From an uncultured Amylibacter sp. (GTDB lineage: Bacteria > Pseudomonadota > Alphaproteobacteria > Rhodobacterales > Rhodobacteraceae), in assembly GCA_905181935.1 (NCBI GenBank), contig CAJIZV010000001.1, forward strand, positions 310,001 through 374,000: a DNA stretch of 64,000 nucleotides, in the 5' to 3' direction. The translations under genes were made by a program, and so were the position numbers. The notes beneath the pieces are model-generated. The model saw only the letters and a list, made by a program, of their open reading frames with translations, did not search any database and was not told the DNA's origin. Below are positions 48,655 through 58,234 of this stretch, one piece after another; position 1 is the stretch's first letter, and each line of letters opens with the position of its first letter.

Positions 48655-50436
48655 TTAATCTTCTTGGGGTAAAATTCGTAAATTCAATTCACGCAACTGT
48701 TCATTCGATACCTCGGATGGACCGCCTAACATTAAATCTTCAGCACGTTGGTTCATTGGGAACATAATGACTTGGCGAATATTATCCTCATTAGCTAAAA
48801 GCATGACAATACGATCAATACCAGCAGCACAACCTCCGTGTGGCGGAGCTCCATAAGTAAAAGCGTTAACCATCCCGCCAAAACGTTTATTAACCTCTTC
48901 ATTTGGATAACCTGCAATTTCAAAAGCTTTATACATAATTTCAGGTTTATGATTTCGAATAGCACCAGAAATTAACTCATATCCGTTACATGACAAATCG
49001 TATTGATAACCTAATATTGTTTCAGGGTCTTCTGCATCTAGTGCATTCATACCACCCTGAGGCATAGAAAATGGGTTATGGCTAAAATCTACCCTACCAG
49101 TTTCAGAATCACGCTCATACATTGGGAAATCAACTATCCAAGTAAATTCAAATGCATCTTTATTAGTTATTTTTAATTCTTCACCAATTACGGTGCGAGC
49201 TCTCCCCGCTACACCCTCAAATGCATGTGGCTTTCCAGCTAAGAAAAATGCGGCATCCCCTACTTTTAAATCTAATTGTTTACGAATTTCTTCAGTACGT
49301 TCTGGCCCAATATTTTTTGCTAAAGGTCCAGCTGCTTCCATTCCCTCACCTTGGTCACGCCAGAAAATATATCCCATACCTGGCAGCCCTTCTTGTTGCG
49401 CAAATTTATTCATACGATCGCAAAATTTACGTGACCCTCCGGTAGGGGCTGGAATTGCTCTAACCTCAGTACCATCATTTTCTAATAATTTTGCAAAAAT
49501 TGCAAAACCTGAGTTTCTAAAATGATCAGAGACGACTTGCATTTTAATTGGATTACGCAAGTCTGGCTTATCTGTACCATACCATAATGCTGAATCCTTA
49601 TAAGAAATTTGAGGCCACTCCTTAGATACTGGGCGACCGCCTCCAAATTCTTCAAATACACCCTTTAAAACTGGTTCAATAGTATCAAATATATCTTGTT
49701 GTTCAACAAACGACATTTCTAAATCTAATTGATAAAAATCAGTTGGGGAACGATCTGCACGTGGATCTTCATCTCGGAAGCACGGAGCTATTTGGAAATA
49801 TTTATCAAAACCTGCAACCATAATCATTTGTTTAAACTGTTGAGGAGCCTGGGGAAGCGCGTAGAATTTACCTGGGTGTAACCGTGAGGGTACTAAAAAG
49901 TCACGCGCACCTTCTGGAGATGAAGCGGTAATAATTGGAGTTTGAAATTCGTTAAAACCTAGATCATACATACGATTACGAACAGATTTTACAACGTTAG
50001 ATCTTAAGATCATATTATTGTGTAAAGTTTCACGGCGCAAATCCAAAAATCTATACTTTAAACGTGTTTCCTCAGGAAAATCTGGTTCATCAAAGATTTG
50101 TAATGGTAATTCTTCTGAAGCACCAAGCACTTCCATATCTCGAATAAAAATCTCAACTTCACCTGTTGATAGTTTTTTATTTACCAATTCAGGAGCACGG
50201 GCTTTTACCTCACCATCAATACGAATGCACCATTCAGAACGTACTTTCTCAAGTTCTGCAAAGGCAGGACTGTCTGGATCAGCTAATATTTGGGTAACAC
50301 CATAATGGTCACGTAAATCGATAAATAATATACCACCATGATCACGCACACGGTGAACCCATCCTGATAAACGAACAGTTTGCCCAACGTGAGAGGCATT
50401 AAGGTCAGCACATGTGTGCGTGCGAAAAGCTTGCAT
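48655..50436 (-). CDS. aspS: Aspartyl-tRNA synthetase
   Basis: A 593-residue class II synthetase of the bacterial type: anticodon-binding OB fold at ~1-105 ([15 protein letters not shown]), catalytic core with motif 2 [21 protein letters not shown], inserted GAD domain at ~290-400, and motif 3 [14 protein letters not shown]. Alphaproteobacterial AspRS with GatCAB is often non-discriminating and also charges tRNA-Asn. That is inferred here from the presence of gatCA. Confidence 0.96.
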   Translation of the reverse strand: MQAFRTHTCADLNASHVGQTVRLSGWVHRVRDHGGILFIDLRDHYGVTQILADPDSPAFAELEKVRSEWCIRIDGEVKARAPELVNKKLSTGEVEIFIRDMEVLGASEELPLQIFDEPDFPEETRLKYRFLDLRRETLHNNMILRSNVVKSVRNRMYDLGFNEFQTPIITASSPEGARDFLVPSRLHPGKFYALPQAPQQFKQMIMVAGFDKYFQIAPCFRDEDPRADRSPTDFYQLDLEMSFVEQQDIFDTIEPVLKGVFEEFGGGRPVSKEWPQISYKDSALWYGTDKPDLRNPIKMQVVSDHFRNSGFAIFAKLLENDGTEVRAIPAPTGGSRKFCDRMNKFAQQEGLPGMGYIFWRDQGEGMEAAGPLAKNIGPERTEEIRKQLDLKVGDAAFFLAGKPHAFEGVAGRARTVIGEELKITNKDAFEFTWIVDFPMYERDSETGRVDFSHNPFSMPQGGMNALDAEDPETILGYQYDLSCNGYELISGAIRNHKPEIMYKAFEIAGYPNEEVNKRFGGMVNAFTYGAPPHGGCAAGIDRIVMLLANEDNIRQVIMFPMNQRAEDLMLGGPSEVSNEQLRELNLRILPQED

Positions 50437-50470
50437 TATAGTTACCCTTTAGGATTTATGTCTCGCATTT

Positions 50471-50499
50471 GATACATTGTATATGGGGTCAAATGTCAA
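50471..50499 (-). promoter_or_regulatory. Probable aspS promoter
   Basis: A perfect TTGACA (50499-50494) is followed after 17 bp by TGTATC (50476-50471), about 35 bp before the start codon. The -10 match is partial. The -10 region also overlaps a small ATACA-T-TGTAT palindrome. Confidence 0.5.
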
Positions 50500-50604
50500 G
50501 AGACGATAGGTTGGTTGGTTAAAATTACTTAACACCAAAGCAGCTTTTTAACTTTATTATTAAACATTATGTGATTTATTTTTAATCATAATAAAAGCGT
50601 AATT

Positions 50605-51609
50605 CTATGAATTAATATCACTTATAATCCCACTAACTAAATTGCTGTTCCACAATTTTTCTTCTAAAGATTTTTGACTGTCTTTAATTATATGATAAAA
50701 ACTTTGCTCTGCTTGATGTGCAATTTTTGCTGCTTCAATCGCAGTTTCTACAGTTACAACTTTAAAAAATATTTTATCACTAGAACGCATCTGAGATAAC
50801 TTATCTTGGTCAGCCGAAATGACTGTAGCAATCTTTGGATAACCACCTGTAGTTTGGTGATCTGCTAATAGGCAAATTGGATCCCCATGCCCAGGCACTT
50901 GTAATGCCCCCCTCCCTACAGGTTCAGAAGGCATATCTAATGCATGAGTAATCTTAAGTTTTGGGCCATTCAAACGCACACCTTGACGATTAAAATCTTT
51001 AGTCAGAGTGAATTTTTCATTTTGTAAATCTTGAACAGATTGACTTGTAAAAAAATGATCTTGTGGTCCCAAAACAATTCGAATTTCAGATTGTGGCTTA
51101 AAAAATTTAGGGTCGAAAACCTGTCCTGTTATCAAGTCTGGTAGGTAGCAATCTTCCACACTTATACTATTTTCTGCAGACAGCGGCGCTCCACATAAAT
51201 CAGACCCAATATGTGTGGACGCACTACCAAGCCAAGTGGGTACGTTCATTTTTCCAGCAAAAACCAAGTAACACCAACTTCCCCACTTTCCAGCTTGAAC
51301 TTGAAGCCTTGAACCCTGCCTTAAAGTAAAAATTGACCAGCTAGGTAAATTTTCTCCATCTAGAGTTATCTTGAAATCGCCTCCTGTTATACAAGCAGAA
51401 ACTTGACCTTCTAGGCAGCTGATAGCTAAACCACCCATTGAAATCTCAATCGCTGCGCCTAGATCAGTACCCATCATATGATGAGCTGCTAAATAAGCTA
51501 CACGATCCATCGGACCAGACGGTGTTACACCAAATCTCATAAAACCAGTGCGACCTTTATCTTGAATTGTAATTAGAGGACCTGCATGATCTATTTTAAA
51601 GTTTGCCAT
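50605..51609 (-). CDS. pxpC: 5-oxoprolinase subunit C (biotin-dependent carboxyltransferase family)
   Basis: PxpC is one of three proteins that hydrolyse 5-oxoproline, a damaged form of glutamine/glutamate, to glutamate using ATP. The 334-residue protein begins at the ATG 51607-51609 (an upstream TTG is less likely). It has GRTGFMRFGVTPSGPMD near the N-terminus and GHGDPICLLADHQTTGGYPKIA near residue 240, typical of KipA/PxpC. It follows pxpB directly. Confidence 0.93.
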   Translation of the reverse strand: MANFKIDHAGPLITIQDKGRTGFMRFGVTPSGPMDRVAYLAAHHMMGTDLGAAIEISMGGLAISCLEGQVSACITGGDFKITLDGENLPSWSIFTLRQGSRLQVQAGKWGSWCYLVFAGKMNVPTWLGSASTHIGSDLCGAPLSAENSISVEDCYLPDLITGQVFDPKFFKPQSEIRIVLGPQDHFFTSQSVQDLQNEKFTLTKDFNRQGVRLNGPKLKITHALDMPSEPVGRGALQVPGHGDPICLLADHQTTGGYPKIATVISADQDKLSQMRSSDKIFFKVVTVETAIEAAKIAHQAEQSFYHIIKDSQKSLEEKLWNSNLVSGIISDINS

Positions 51610-51612
51610 CAA

Positions 51613-52308
51613 TCATCCTTGCTCAAACCTTACAAAATCACATTCTTTGATTGGTTCAAATTTTATAGTATCACCTACGCCAAACATAAATGGCTGTTCC
51701 AAACTTTTATTTAATGGGTTAATTCCAGATCTCCCAATCACCCACCATCCAGATGGCATCGTAACAGTAGTAATTAGTGATTGCTGCGCTGCTATCATCA
51801 CAGATTGTGGCCTAACCCCCATTATAGGAATTGATTTACGTGGTATTTGTATTTTAGATGGTACACCTCCTAAGTAAGCGTAACCTGGCGCAAAACCGTA
51901 CATATAAACTGTATAAATAGCAGAAGAATGCGACGTGATTATAGCATCAGTTGATAAGTCTAATTTATCAGCTAATTCTTCTAAATCTGGTGAAAATTTA
52001 GTTTCATAGCATACAGGTATACACCAATGTTTTTCTTCTCTCTGAATTTTTATTTGGTTTTTTTGTGTTTCCAAAATTAATGTTTTTAAATTAAGCACTA
52101 AATCCTCATAAATAATTATCAACGGATCATACCCAACATAAAGAGACACATATGATGGAATCATTTCTATCACACCAAGGATAGGAGCATCTTGCATTGC
52201 TTGATCCATTGCAAGTATTTGGGCATGAATAGAAACATCAATAGTTTGACCAAATTCAATTAATAAACCAATATCTGCAATAGGCTTTATTTGTGGGTAT
52301 GTGTTCAT
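51613..52308 (-). CDS. pxpB: 5-oxoprolinase subunit B (KipI family)
   Basis: PxpB is the partner of PxpC; the pair resembles the B. subtilis KipI/KipA proteins. The 231-residue protein has IPVCYETKFSPDLEELA at ~114-130 and MYGFAPGYAYLGG, then IPRKSIPIMGVRPQSVMIAA, all conserved in the family. It begins 1 bp after the pxpA stop and ends 3 bp before pxpC. Confidence 0.92.
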   Translation of the reverse strand: MNTYPQIKPIADIGLLIEFGQTIDVSIHAQILAMDQAMQDAPILGVIEMIPSYVSLYVGYDPLIIIYEDLVLNLKTLILETQKNQIKIQREEKHWCIPVCYETKFSPDLEELADKLDLSTDAIITSHSSAIYTVYMYGFAPGYAYLGGVPSKIQIPRKSIPIMGVRPQSVMIAAQQSLITTVTMPSGWWVIGRSGINPLNKSLEQPFMFGVGDTIKFEPIKECDFVRFEQG

Positions 52309-52309
52309 T

Positions 52310-53074
52310 TCATTTTCGACTAAACGGCTTTAGCGTAAAACCATTCGCTTTTAAACTATTTCGAATATGAACCGCCATTTTTACCGCGTAAGGGCTGTCC
52401 CCATGTATACAAATAGATTGTGCATTAAGACGTACAACATCTCCACAGACTGTAGGCATATCACCCGTTTCGAAGAAGTGAAATAAACGCGACATAGCAT
52501 ATTCTATGTCAGTAATCATTGCACCCTGCTCTCCACGAGACACTAAGGTACCATCTTTATTATAACCACGATCTGCAAAAATTTCACTATAGGTTTTCAA
52601 CCCACTAGCTAATGCTGCCGTTTCCAATTTGGTTCCAGACACTGCAAGTATAGCAAGTTCAGGAGAAGAACACTTAATTGAGCGAACAATAGCTTCAGCT
52701 ACATTTTTGTTATCTGTAGCCCAATTATTTAATGCTCCATGTGGCTTTACATAGGCCACTTCTGCATTTGCTAAGGCTGCAATTCCTTTGATAGCCCCAA
52801 CTTGTGAAGCAATTAATTGTTCAACTTCTAGCATAGTCAATGGAATGCGACGGCGACCAAAACCTTGTTTGTCTTCAAATCCTGGATGTGCACCAATAGC
52901 CACACCACGTTGTTTAGCCATAGTAATTACTTCAAACATTACAGCAGCATCACCAGCGTGCCCACCACAAGCAATATTAGCACTATTTACTACATCTAAC
53001 ATCTCTGTATCAGCACCCATAGCCCAAGGTCCAAACCCCTCACCTAAATCAGCATTCAGATCGATTAAGCGCAT
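52310..53074 (-). CDS. pxpA: 5-oxoprolinase subunit A (LamB/YcsF family)
   Basis: PxpA completes the ATP-dependent 5-oxoprolinase. The ATG at 53072-53074 is chosen because GAGG precedes it and it gives MRLIDLNADLGEGFGPW, the conserved start (254 residues). Further motifs are SANIACGGHAGD, GAHPGFEDKQGFGRR, KPHGALNN and FADRGYNKDGTLVSRGEQGA (in part). The gene leads the pxpABC operon, with about 200 bp of AT-rich DNA upstream. Confidence 0.94.
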   Translation of the reverse strand: MRLIDLNADLGEGFGPWAMGADTEMLDVVNSANIACGGHAGDAAVMFEVITMAKQRGVAIGAHPGFEDKQGFGRRRIPLTMLEVEQLIASQVGAIKGIAALANAEVAYVKPHGALNNWATDNKNVAEAIVRSIKCSSPELAILAVSGTKLETAALASGLKTYSEIFADRGYNKDGTLVSRGEQGAMITDIEYAMSRLFHFFETGDMPTVCGDVVRLNAQSICIHGDSPYAVKMAVHIRNSLKANGFTLKPFSRK

Positions 53075-53270
53075 TCTAATTTTCAACCTCAATAATATAT
53101 ATCTATGTTAATTTTATATCCAATTTTTACAAGAAGAGTTAACACTCTAAAATAGAAAATATAGATTTTCTTATTATATTTTATAAATATAATTCATTCA
53201 AAACAAAAATATTATTCATAAAAATAATGTAATTCTTTTACAAAAAAATTTACGGTGCTAAGTGTATAAT

Positions 53271-53702
53271 ATGAGCAAAAAATTAAACATAATAAAGTTA
53301 AGCGTAGGTTCGGAAAATATTTCTATGCTTACACAATGGCAGTCTGAAAGACGGGCTCAACTCAATATAAACTATTCACTACATGTAACCCGAATGTGGC
53401 CTAAGCGCGAAGCAGAATTGCTAGATGGTGGTTCAATTTACTGGGTCATAAAGGGTGCTGTTCAAGTACGCCAAAAATTAATTGGTTTCGATGAAATCAT
53501 TGGTCAAGATGGTATTCGGCGCTGTGGTTTTAAACTTGACCCAGAGTTAGTAAATACAACAAAAGCTCTCCGCCGACCTTTTCAAGGATGGCGCTATCTG
53601 AAATCAGAAGATACTCCATCCGACCTTTCGGAAAAACGAGAATCTGACGATGAAATGCCCGAAGAAATGCAACAATACTTAGCTAAACTAGGTGTATTTT
53701 AA
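53271..53702 (+). CDS. DUF1489 family protein
   Basis: A 143-residue protein that matches the alphaproteobacterial DUF1489 family: NIIKLSVGSENISMLTQWQ at the start, HVTRMWPKREAELLDGGSIYWV, and IIGQDGIRRCGFKLDPELV followed by RRPFQGWRYL. Its function is unknown. The ATG at 53271 lacks a convincing ribosome-binding site and follows a TATAAT directly; a GTG three codons earlier is the alternative. An acidic C-terminal tail of about 25 residues is variable. Confidence 0.83.
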   Translation: MSKKLNIIKLSVGSENISMLTQWQSERRAQLNINYSLHVTRMWPKREAELLDGGSIYWVIKGAVQVRQKLIGFDEIIGQDGIRRCGFKLDPELVNTTKALRRPFQGWRYLKSEDTPSDLSEKRESDDEMPEEMQQYLAKLGVF

Positions 53703-53716
53703 ATCTTTTACAGCGT

Positions 53717-53734
53717 ATTTTTAATATTAAAAAT
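53717..53734. terminator. AT-only palindrome between convergent DUF1489 and panC
   Basis: ATTTTTAATATTAAAAAT is a perfect 18-bp palindrome lying between the two stop codons. An AT-only stem is weak, so it is at best an inefficient bidirectional terminator. Confidence 0.35.
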
Positions 53735-53735
53735 T

Positions 53736-54587
53736 TCATAGAATAGAATAATTATCAATTAATCTAATATTTCCTAAATAAACTGCTGCAAATATTCGAC
53801 ATTCGGCTATGTCAGCTCGTTCAATTAGTTCTAGGGAATGTGCATTACGGCATTCAATATAATCAATTCGATCAAAACCGTAACCCAACAAAGTCTTTAC
53901 TACTTTAGCGCATTCAAAAGATGCATCACTTCCTGATGCAATATCATAAGCGGCTTTACTTAACACAGAGCTTAACAAGCGCGCTTTTTCAATCTGCTTA
54001 AAGTCTAAATATCCATTACGAGAAGATAACGCTAAGCCAAATACGTCACGAACAGTTGGAACACCTTTAATAGATGTAGGTATATTCAAGTCAACTGCGA
54101 GTCGGCGAATGATAGTTAGTTGTTGCCAGTCTTTTTCTCCAAAAAATGCAACATCTGCATTAGCTTGATTTAAAAGCTTGGTCACTACTTGTGTTACCCC
54201 GTCAAAATGACCTGGTCTAGACGCACCACAAAGCTTATCGGTTAATCCTGAAACACAAACTGTAGTTAAAAATCCCTCAGGGTACATTTCTAGAATACTT
54301 GGTATAAAAACTGCAGCCCCACCAGCGCCTGCTATTACTTGGCAATCAGATTCTTCACTTCGAGGGTAAATAGCTAAATCTTCATCAGCTCCGAACTGGG
54401 TTGGGTTAACAAATATAGTTGTAATTACTCGGTCACATTTTTTTTTAGCAAATTCAACTAAAGCTATGTGACCCTCATGTAATCCACCCATGGTTGGAAC
54501 CAATCCAACACTTAAATTTTTAGATTTCCATATTCCCACTTGTTTGCGCATATCTGCAATAGTCCGAAAGATAATAATCTGATTCAA
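53736..54587 (-). CDS. panC: Pantothenate synthetase
   Basis: PanC condenses pantoate and beta-alanine into pantothenate. The 283-residue protein carries the nucleotide-binding VPTMGGLHEGHIALV at ~29-43 (HIGH-like), FVNPTQFGADEDL, FFGEKDWQQL and ALSSRNGYL (KMSKS-like region). It overlaps hisG by 4 bp, placing it at the end of the histidine-related operon. panB is not nearby. Confidence 0.96.
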   Translation of the reverse strand: MNQIIIFRTIADMRKQVGIWKSKNLSVGLVPTMGGLHEGHIALVEFAKKKCDRVITTIFVNPTQFGADEDLAIYPRSEESDCQVIAGAGGAAVFIPSILEMYPEGFLTTVCVSGLTDKLCGASRPGHFDGVTQVVTKLLNQANADVAFFGEKDWQQLTIIRRLAVDLNIPTSIKGVPTVRDVFGLALSSRNGYLDFKQIEKARLLSSVLSKAAYDIASGSDASFECAKVVKTLLGYGFDRIDYIECRNAHSLELIERADIAECRIFAAVYLGNIRLIDNYSIL

Positions 54588-55288
54588 AGCACCAACTCCT
54601 TCCAGTCCATTTTAGCGCACAACTCACTTATTGTATTATCCAAATTTATCCAGTTAGCCGTTTTTGAAGCAAATACACTTGCTTGAGACCTTAATAGTAC
54701 TCCATCACTTAAAACCTTTAGATGGTTTGCATCTAACGTTGCTCCACTTGATGTAATGTCTGCAATTGCCTCAGCAGTGAGGTTAGCAACGGTACCCTCT
54801 GTTGCACCTTGACTGTCAACTAATTGATAGTCTGCCACACCATACTCACGCAATTCTTTGCGGACAAAATTATGATACTTAGTCGCTATTCTAAGACGGA
54901 AACCATGTGTTTGGCGGAACTGTGCTGCGACTGCGTCCAAATCATGTAAAGTATTAACATCAATCCAAACGTTTGGTACGGCAATAACTAAATCAGCAAA
55001 CCCAAAGCCCATTTTTTCTACAGTTATTATTTGGGTTTCATGTAATAGTAACTTTTCATAAATTAGATCTGTACCTGTTACACCTAAATGAATTCTACCC
55101 TTAGCCAACTCTTGTGGTATTTCACCCGCTGATAAGAGCACTAATTCAATACCCCTGACACCGTCTATGCTCCCAGTGTACTCACGATCTGAACCCGTCC
55201 GCTTTAATGTTATACCACGAGACTGGAACCATTTAAATGTATCATTTTGCAATCGGCCTTTGGAAGGTACGCCAAGTTTTAACATCAT
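54584..55288 (-). CDS. hisG: ATP phosphoribosyltransferase, short form
   Basis: HisG starts histidine synthesis by joining ATP and PRPP. At 234 residues it is the short form, which lacks the regulatory domain and needs HisZ. Visible motifs are KLGVPSKGRLQ at the start and DSQGATEGTVANLTAEAIADIT (in part) for PRPP binding. Two adjacent ATGs are possible; the second has better spacing from GGAG. It overlaps hisZ and panC by 4 bp each. Confidence 0.95.
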   Translation of the reverse strand: MMLKLGVPSKGRLQNDTFKWFQSRGITLKRTGSDREYTGSIDGVRGIELVLLSAGEIPQELAKGRIHLGVTGTDLIYEKLLLHETQIITVEKMGFGFADLVIAVPNVWIDVNTLHDLDAVAAQFRQTHGFRLRIATKYHNFVRKELREYGVADYQLVDSQGATEGTVANLTAEAIADITSSGATLDANHLKVLSDGVLLRSQASVFASKTANWINLDNTISELCAKMDWKELVL

Positions 55289-56370
55289 GTTACTCCATCA
55301 ACCAAAGCATCTGGCCTTATGATACCTCCAACTGCTGGGATTGCACGTCCCGAGCCCAAAACTGTTGTTAATGCATCATAACGACCTCCACTTGCTACAA
55401 CCATTTCATGGTTAGAAAAACTGAAAACAAAGCCATCATAATATTCCATACTAGTTAAACCATAGCTACCCTCAAAAGGTAATTTTTCGACATCAACATT
55501 ACGCTTAACCAACGCTTCTAATCGAAGCTCAAAAACTGAAACAGCATGCCCCATATTTGGTAAAACTTTTTGTAATCCCTTGAGTTTTTTTAGTGCCTTT
55601 GCAGCAGTCGTTTTTAGGGCTAATATTGCATCAATAACACTAGCCTCCTCAGCAGAAATAGGGGAGGTCTTTGCATCTGAAATCAAGCCAACTATTCGAG
55701 AGTTAATTTCAACTTCAGTACGCAAACCAATAAATTTTCCAGAATTTTTAATCATATCATCTATATTTTGTTTTACTGCTTTATCAATAAAGTCAGCGCG
55801 CGAAGCACCTTGCTTAGGATCAGAAAAAATTTTCATTAAGCTTTGAAATCGGACAGGTCGCCAAAGATGCCGCATTAATGCAGTTCGCCTGCGTTCACTT
55901 GTTTTAAGTCCTGCAACAGCAGATTGTAGAAGGCCTATATCTCCAGTTGCTATTTGCAAAGTATTTGGAAGAATATCATTAAAAAGTGCAAATACCTCTG
56001 CGTCACTATCCGCAGGATTTGAACGATCAAAAACTTCAAACCCTACTTGAAGAAATTCAGTTGCACGTTTTGAACCAGCATCTTGCATACGCCATACAGG
56101 CCCATTGTAAGTATAGCGAGCAGGTTCTGCGCCCTCAGACATGTGGCGCTCTACTATTGGCACTGTAAAATCTGGTCGCATCATACGTTCACCCATTACT
56201 GGATCATGCGTGACATAAGCACGGGCACGAATGTCTTCTCCGTACAAATCTAATAGGGTTTCAGCTGATAGAAGGCTATCTGCTTCAATCAACAATGCAC
56301 CTGAGGCGATAAAAGCCTGCTCCAAACGTTTAGCTTCAGAACTTACAGCTGCACGGCGTTCATTTTGCAT
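55285..56370 (-). CDS. hisZ: ATP phosphoribosyltransferase regulatory subunit HisZ
   Basis: HisZ is a catalytically dead paralogue of histidyl-tRNA synthetase that activates short HisG and conveys histidine feedback. The 361-residue protein has the class II-like core (RPDFTVPIVERHM, ARYTYNGPVWRMQ, FLQVGFEVFDR) but no anticodon-binding domain, as expected. Its stop overlaps hisG, and it abuts the hisS stop, sharing one base. Confidence 0.94.
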   Translation of the reverse strand: MQNERRAAVSSEAKRLEQAFIASGALLIEADSLLSAETLLDLYGEDIRARAYVTHDPVMGERMMRPDFTVPIVERHMSEGAEPARYTYNGPVWRMQDAGSKRATEFLQVGFEVFDRSNPADSDAEVFALFNDILPNTLQIATGDIGLLQSAVAGLKTSERRRTALMRHLWRPVRFQSLMKIFSDPKQGASRADFIDKAVKQNIDDMIKNSGKFIGLRTEVEINSRIVGLISDAKTSPISAEEASVIDAILALKTTAAKALKKLKGLQKVLPNMGHAVSVFELRLEALVKRNVDVEKLPFEGSYGLTSMEYYDGFVFSFSNHEMVVASGGRYDALTTVLGSGRAIPAVGGIIRPDALVDGVT

Positions 56371-57860
56371 TATTTTACATCCTCAGCTCGGGCTATCATT
56401 TTCTTAACCTCATCAACCAAGTCAGCTCGGTTTATTTTTATTTGTGCAGGTTGTGCTTTCCATTCCTCATCAGTTTCAATTTCTGCAGAGAGACGTGCAC
56501 CAAGTGCTAAATCTTTAATTTGTACAATGCCATTAGCTTTTTCATCCCCACCCTCTATCACAGCAACAGGGCTCTCACGTTTATCAGCGTATTTTAGTTG
56601 ATTACCAAAGTTTTTTGGATTGCCCATATACATTTCAGCCCGAATACCCGCATTGCGTAATTCAGATACCATTTGTTGATAATCTACTAGGCGATCACGA
56701 TCCATTACAGTTACAACAACTGGCCCTTTGGCAACAGTAGTCATGCGGCCTTTCTCTCGTAACGCTGCTAAGAGGCGATCTACTCCAATGGAAACACCGG
56801 TTGCGGGTACATCTTGGCCAGTGAACCGTTTTATTAAATCGTCATATCGACCACCACCAGACACAGATCCAAATTGGCGCTTACGCCCTTTGTTATCTAA
56901 TATCTCAAAAGTTAGCTCAGCTTCATATACTGGACCAGTATAATAGCCCAAGCCACGAACAATAGATGGATCAATTTCTACGCGATCAGAACCATATCCG
57001 CTTGCAGCCATAAGTTCACCAATAGTTTCCAATTCAGCAATACCCTGCAATCCAACATCAGATCCACCAACAGCTGCACAAAGGTTTGAAAGAGTTGCAG
57101 AGGCATCCAAACCTTTGGATGTTAAAAATGCAATGACTGGCGCGGATTGCATCTCGGTTAAACCTACGCCATCAATATATGCACCCGAAGCATCTAATCG
57201 GCCCCGTCCTAGAAGTTGGCGCACCCCGTCTTCTCCAACTTTGTCAAATTTATCAATAGTACGCAAAACATCTGCCTGCTGCGCCTCGTCTTTAACTCCC
57301 ATAGTTTCTAATACACCATTTAAAACTTTTCGGTTATTTACGCGAACAAGATAATCCCCTCGTGGGATGCCTACAGCTTCAAGTGTATCAGATAACATCG
57401 AACATATTTCAGCATCTGCCGCAACACTTGGTGCTCCGACTGTATCTGCATCGCATTGATAAAATTGACGGTAACGTCCAGGACCTGGCTTCTCATTACG
57501 CCATACTGGCCCCATAGCATAGCGACGATAAGGACTTGGTAAATCATTTCGAAATTGTGAGTATACCCTTGCCAAAGGTGCGGTTAAATCATAGCGCAAA
57601 GCCATCCACGCATCATCTTCATCTTGCCAAGAAAATACACCTGCATTTGGTCGATCGACATCTGGTAAAAACTTTCCTAATGCCTCAACAGTTTCTACTG
57701 CTGGGCTTTCTAGGGGGTCAAAACCATACCGATGATAAACTTCTGTAATTTGCGATAACATCGAATTTCTCTCGACAACATCCGTTCCGAAGTAATCTCG
57801 AAACCCTTTAGGCGGTAAAGCTTTTGGGCGCATTGGTTTTTTCTTTTTATCTTTGGCCAT
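56370..57860 (-). CDS. hisS: Histidyl-tRNA synthetase
   Basis: A 496-residue class II synthetase. Motifs visible are motif 1 [11 protein letters not shown], motif 2 [23 protein letters not shown] (in part), the histidine-specific [12 protein letters not shown], and motif 3 [11 protein letters not shown] with [12 protein letters not shown]-terminal anticodon-binding domain follows. It is about 70 residues longer than the E. coli enzyme, as in many alphaproteobacteria. The chosen ATG follows AAGGATTG at a plausible distance. It leads the hisS-hisZ-hisG-panC operon. Confidence 0.96.
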   Translation of the reverse strand: MAKDKKKKPMRPKALPPKGFRDYFGTDVVERNSMLSQITEVYHRYGFDPLESPAVETVEALGKFLPDVDRPNAGVFSWQDEDDAWMALRYDLTAPLARVYSQFRNDLPSPYRRYAMGPVWRNEKPGPGRYRQFYQCDADTVGAPSVAADAEICSMLSDTLEAVGIPRGDYLVRVNNRKVLNGVLETMGVKDEAQQADVLRTIDKFDKVGEDGVRQLLGRGRLDASGAYIDGVGLTEMQSAPVIAFLTSKGLDASATLSNLCAAVGGSDVGLQGIAELETIGELMAASGYGSDRVEIDPSIVRGLGYYTGPVYEAELTFEILDNKGRKRQFGSVSGGGRYDDLIKRFTGQDVPATGVSIGVDRLLAALREKGRMTTVAKGPVVVTVMDRDRLVDYQQMVSELRNAGIRAEMYMGNPKNFGNQLKYADKRESPVAVIEGGDEKANGIVQIKDLALGARLSAEIETDEEWKAQPAQIKINRADLVDEVKKMIARAEDVK

Positions 57861-57957
57861 GTGTCAACAATCCTTGTGTTATCACACCCATAACGGATTG
57901 AAGAATGTGGGGCAAGCGAGCCTTGCCAACATTGTCACAGAGGCGTATCAGAAATAT

Positions 57958-58170
57958 ATGGAAAATAACGAACACATTATTGATTTAGAAATAAAATTAA
58001 CAGAAGCTCTTCGTCTGGCTGAAGAGCTGTCAGACGTAGTAGCAGAACAAGCTGGGCGCATCGAAGTTGCAGAGCGCCGTATACAAATGTTAATGGAACG
58101 CGCTGCACAAGATGAAGCTAATTCTATGACTGGAGCAAATATGAATGATGCTCCGCCTCCACACTGGTGA
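57958..58170 (+). CDS. SlyX-like coiled-coil protein
   Basis: A 70-residue protein beginning MENNEHIIDLEIKLTEALR. It forms one long amphipathic helix with heptads to ~50, then a short tail ending NDAPPPHW. The PPPHW ending and size are those of SlyX, a small protein of unknown function. An upstream extension of the frame is rejected because it lacks similarity and would overlap hisS. It converges on dnaE. Confidence 0.82.
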   Translation: MENNEHIIDLEIKLTEALRLAEELSDVVAEQAGRIEVAERRIQMLMERAAQDEANSMTGANMNDAPPPHW

Positions 58171-58234
58171 TTTAAGTTTCTTTATTACTTTCAAATTTTT
58201 GATATAATTATTATAAATAAAATATACTTAATAA

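Noticed and set aside
53265..53270. TATAAT directly before the DUF1489 ATG, suggesting a promoter and leaderless transcript
   Set aside because: Transcription would start inside the conserved N-terminal codons and no -35 fits; probably coincidence.
58198..58210. TGATATAAT promoter-like motif between slyX and dnaE
   Set aside because: The interval lies between two convergent stop codons, and the motif is likely chance in AT-rich DNA.
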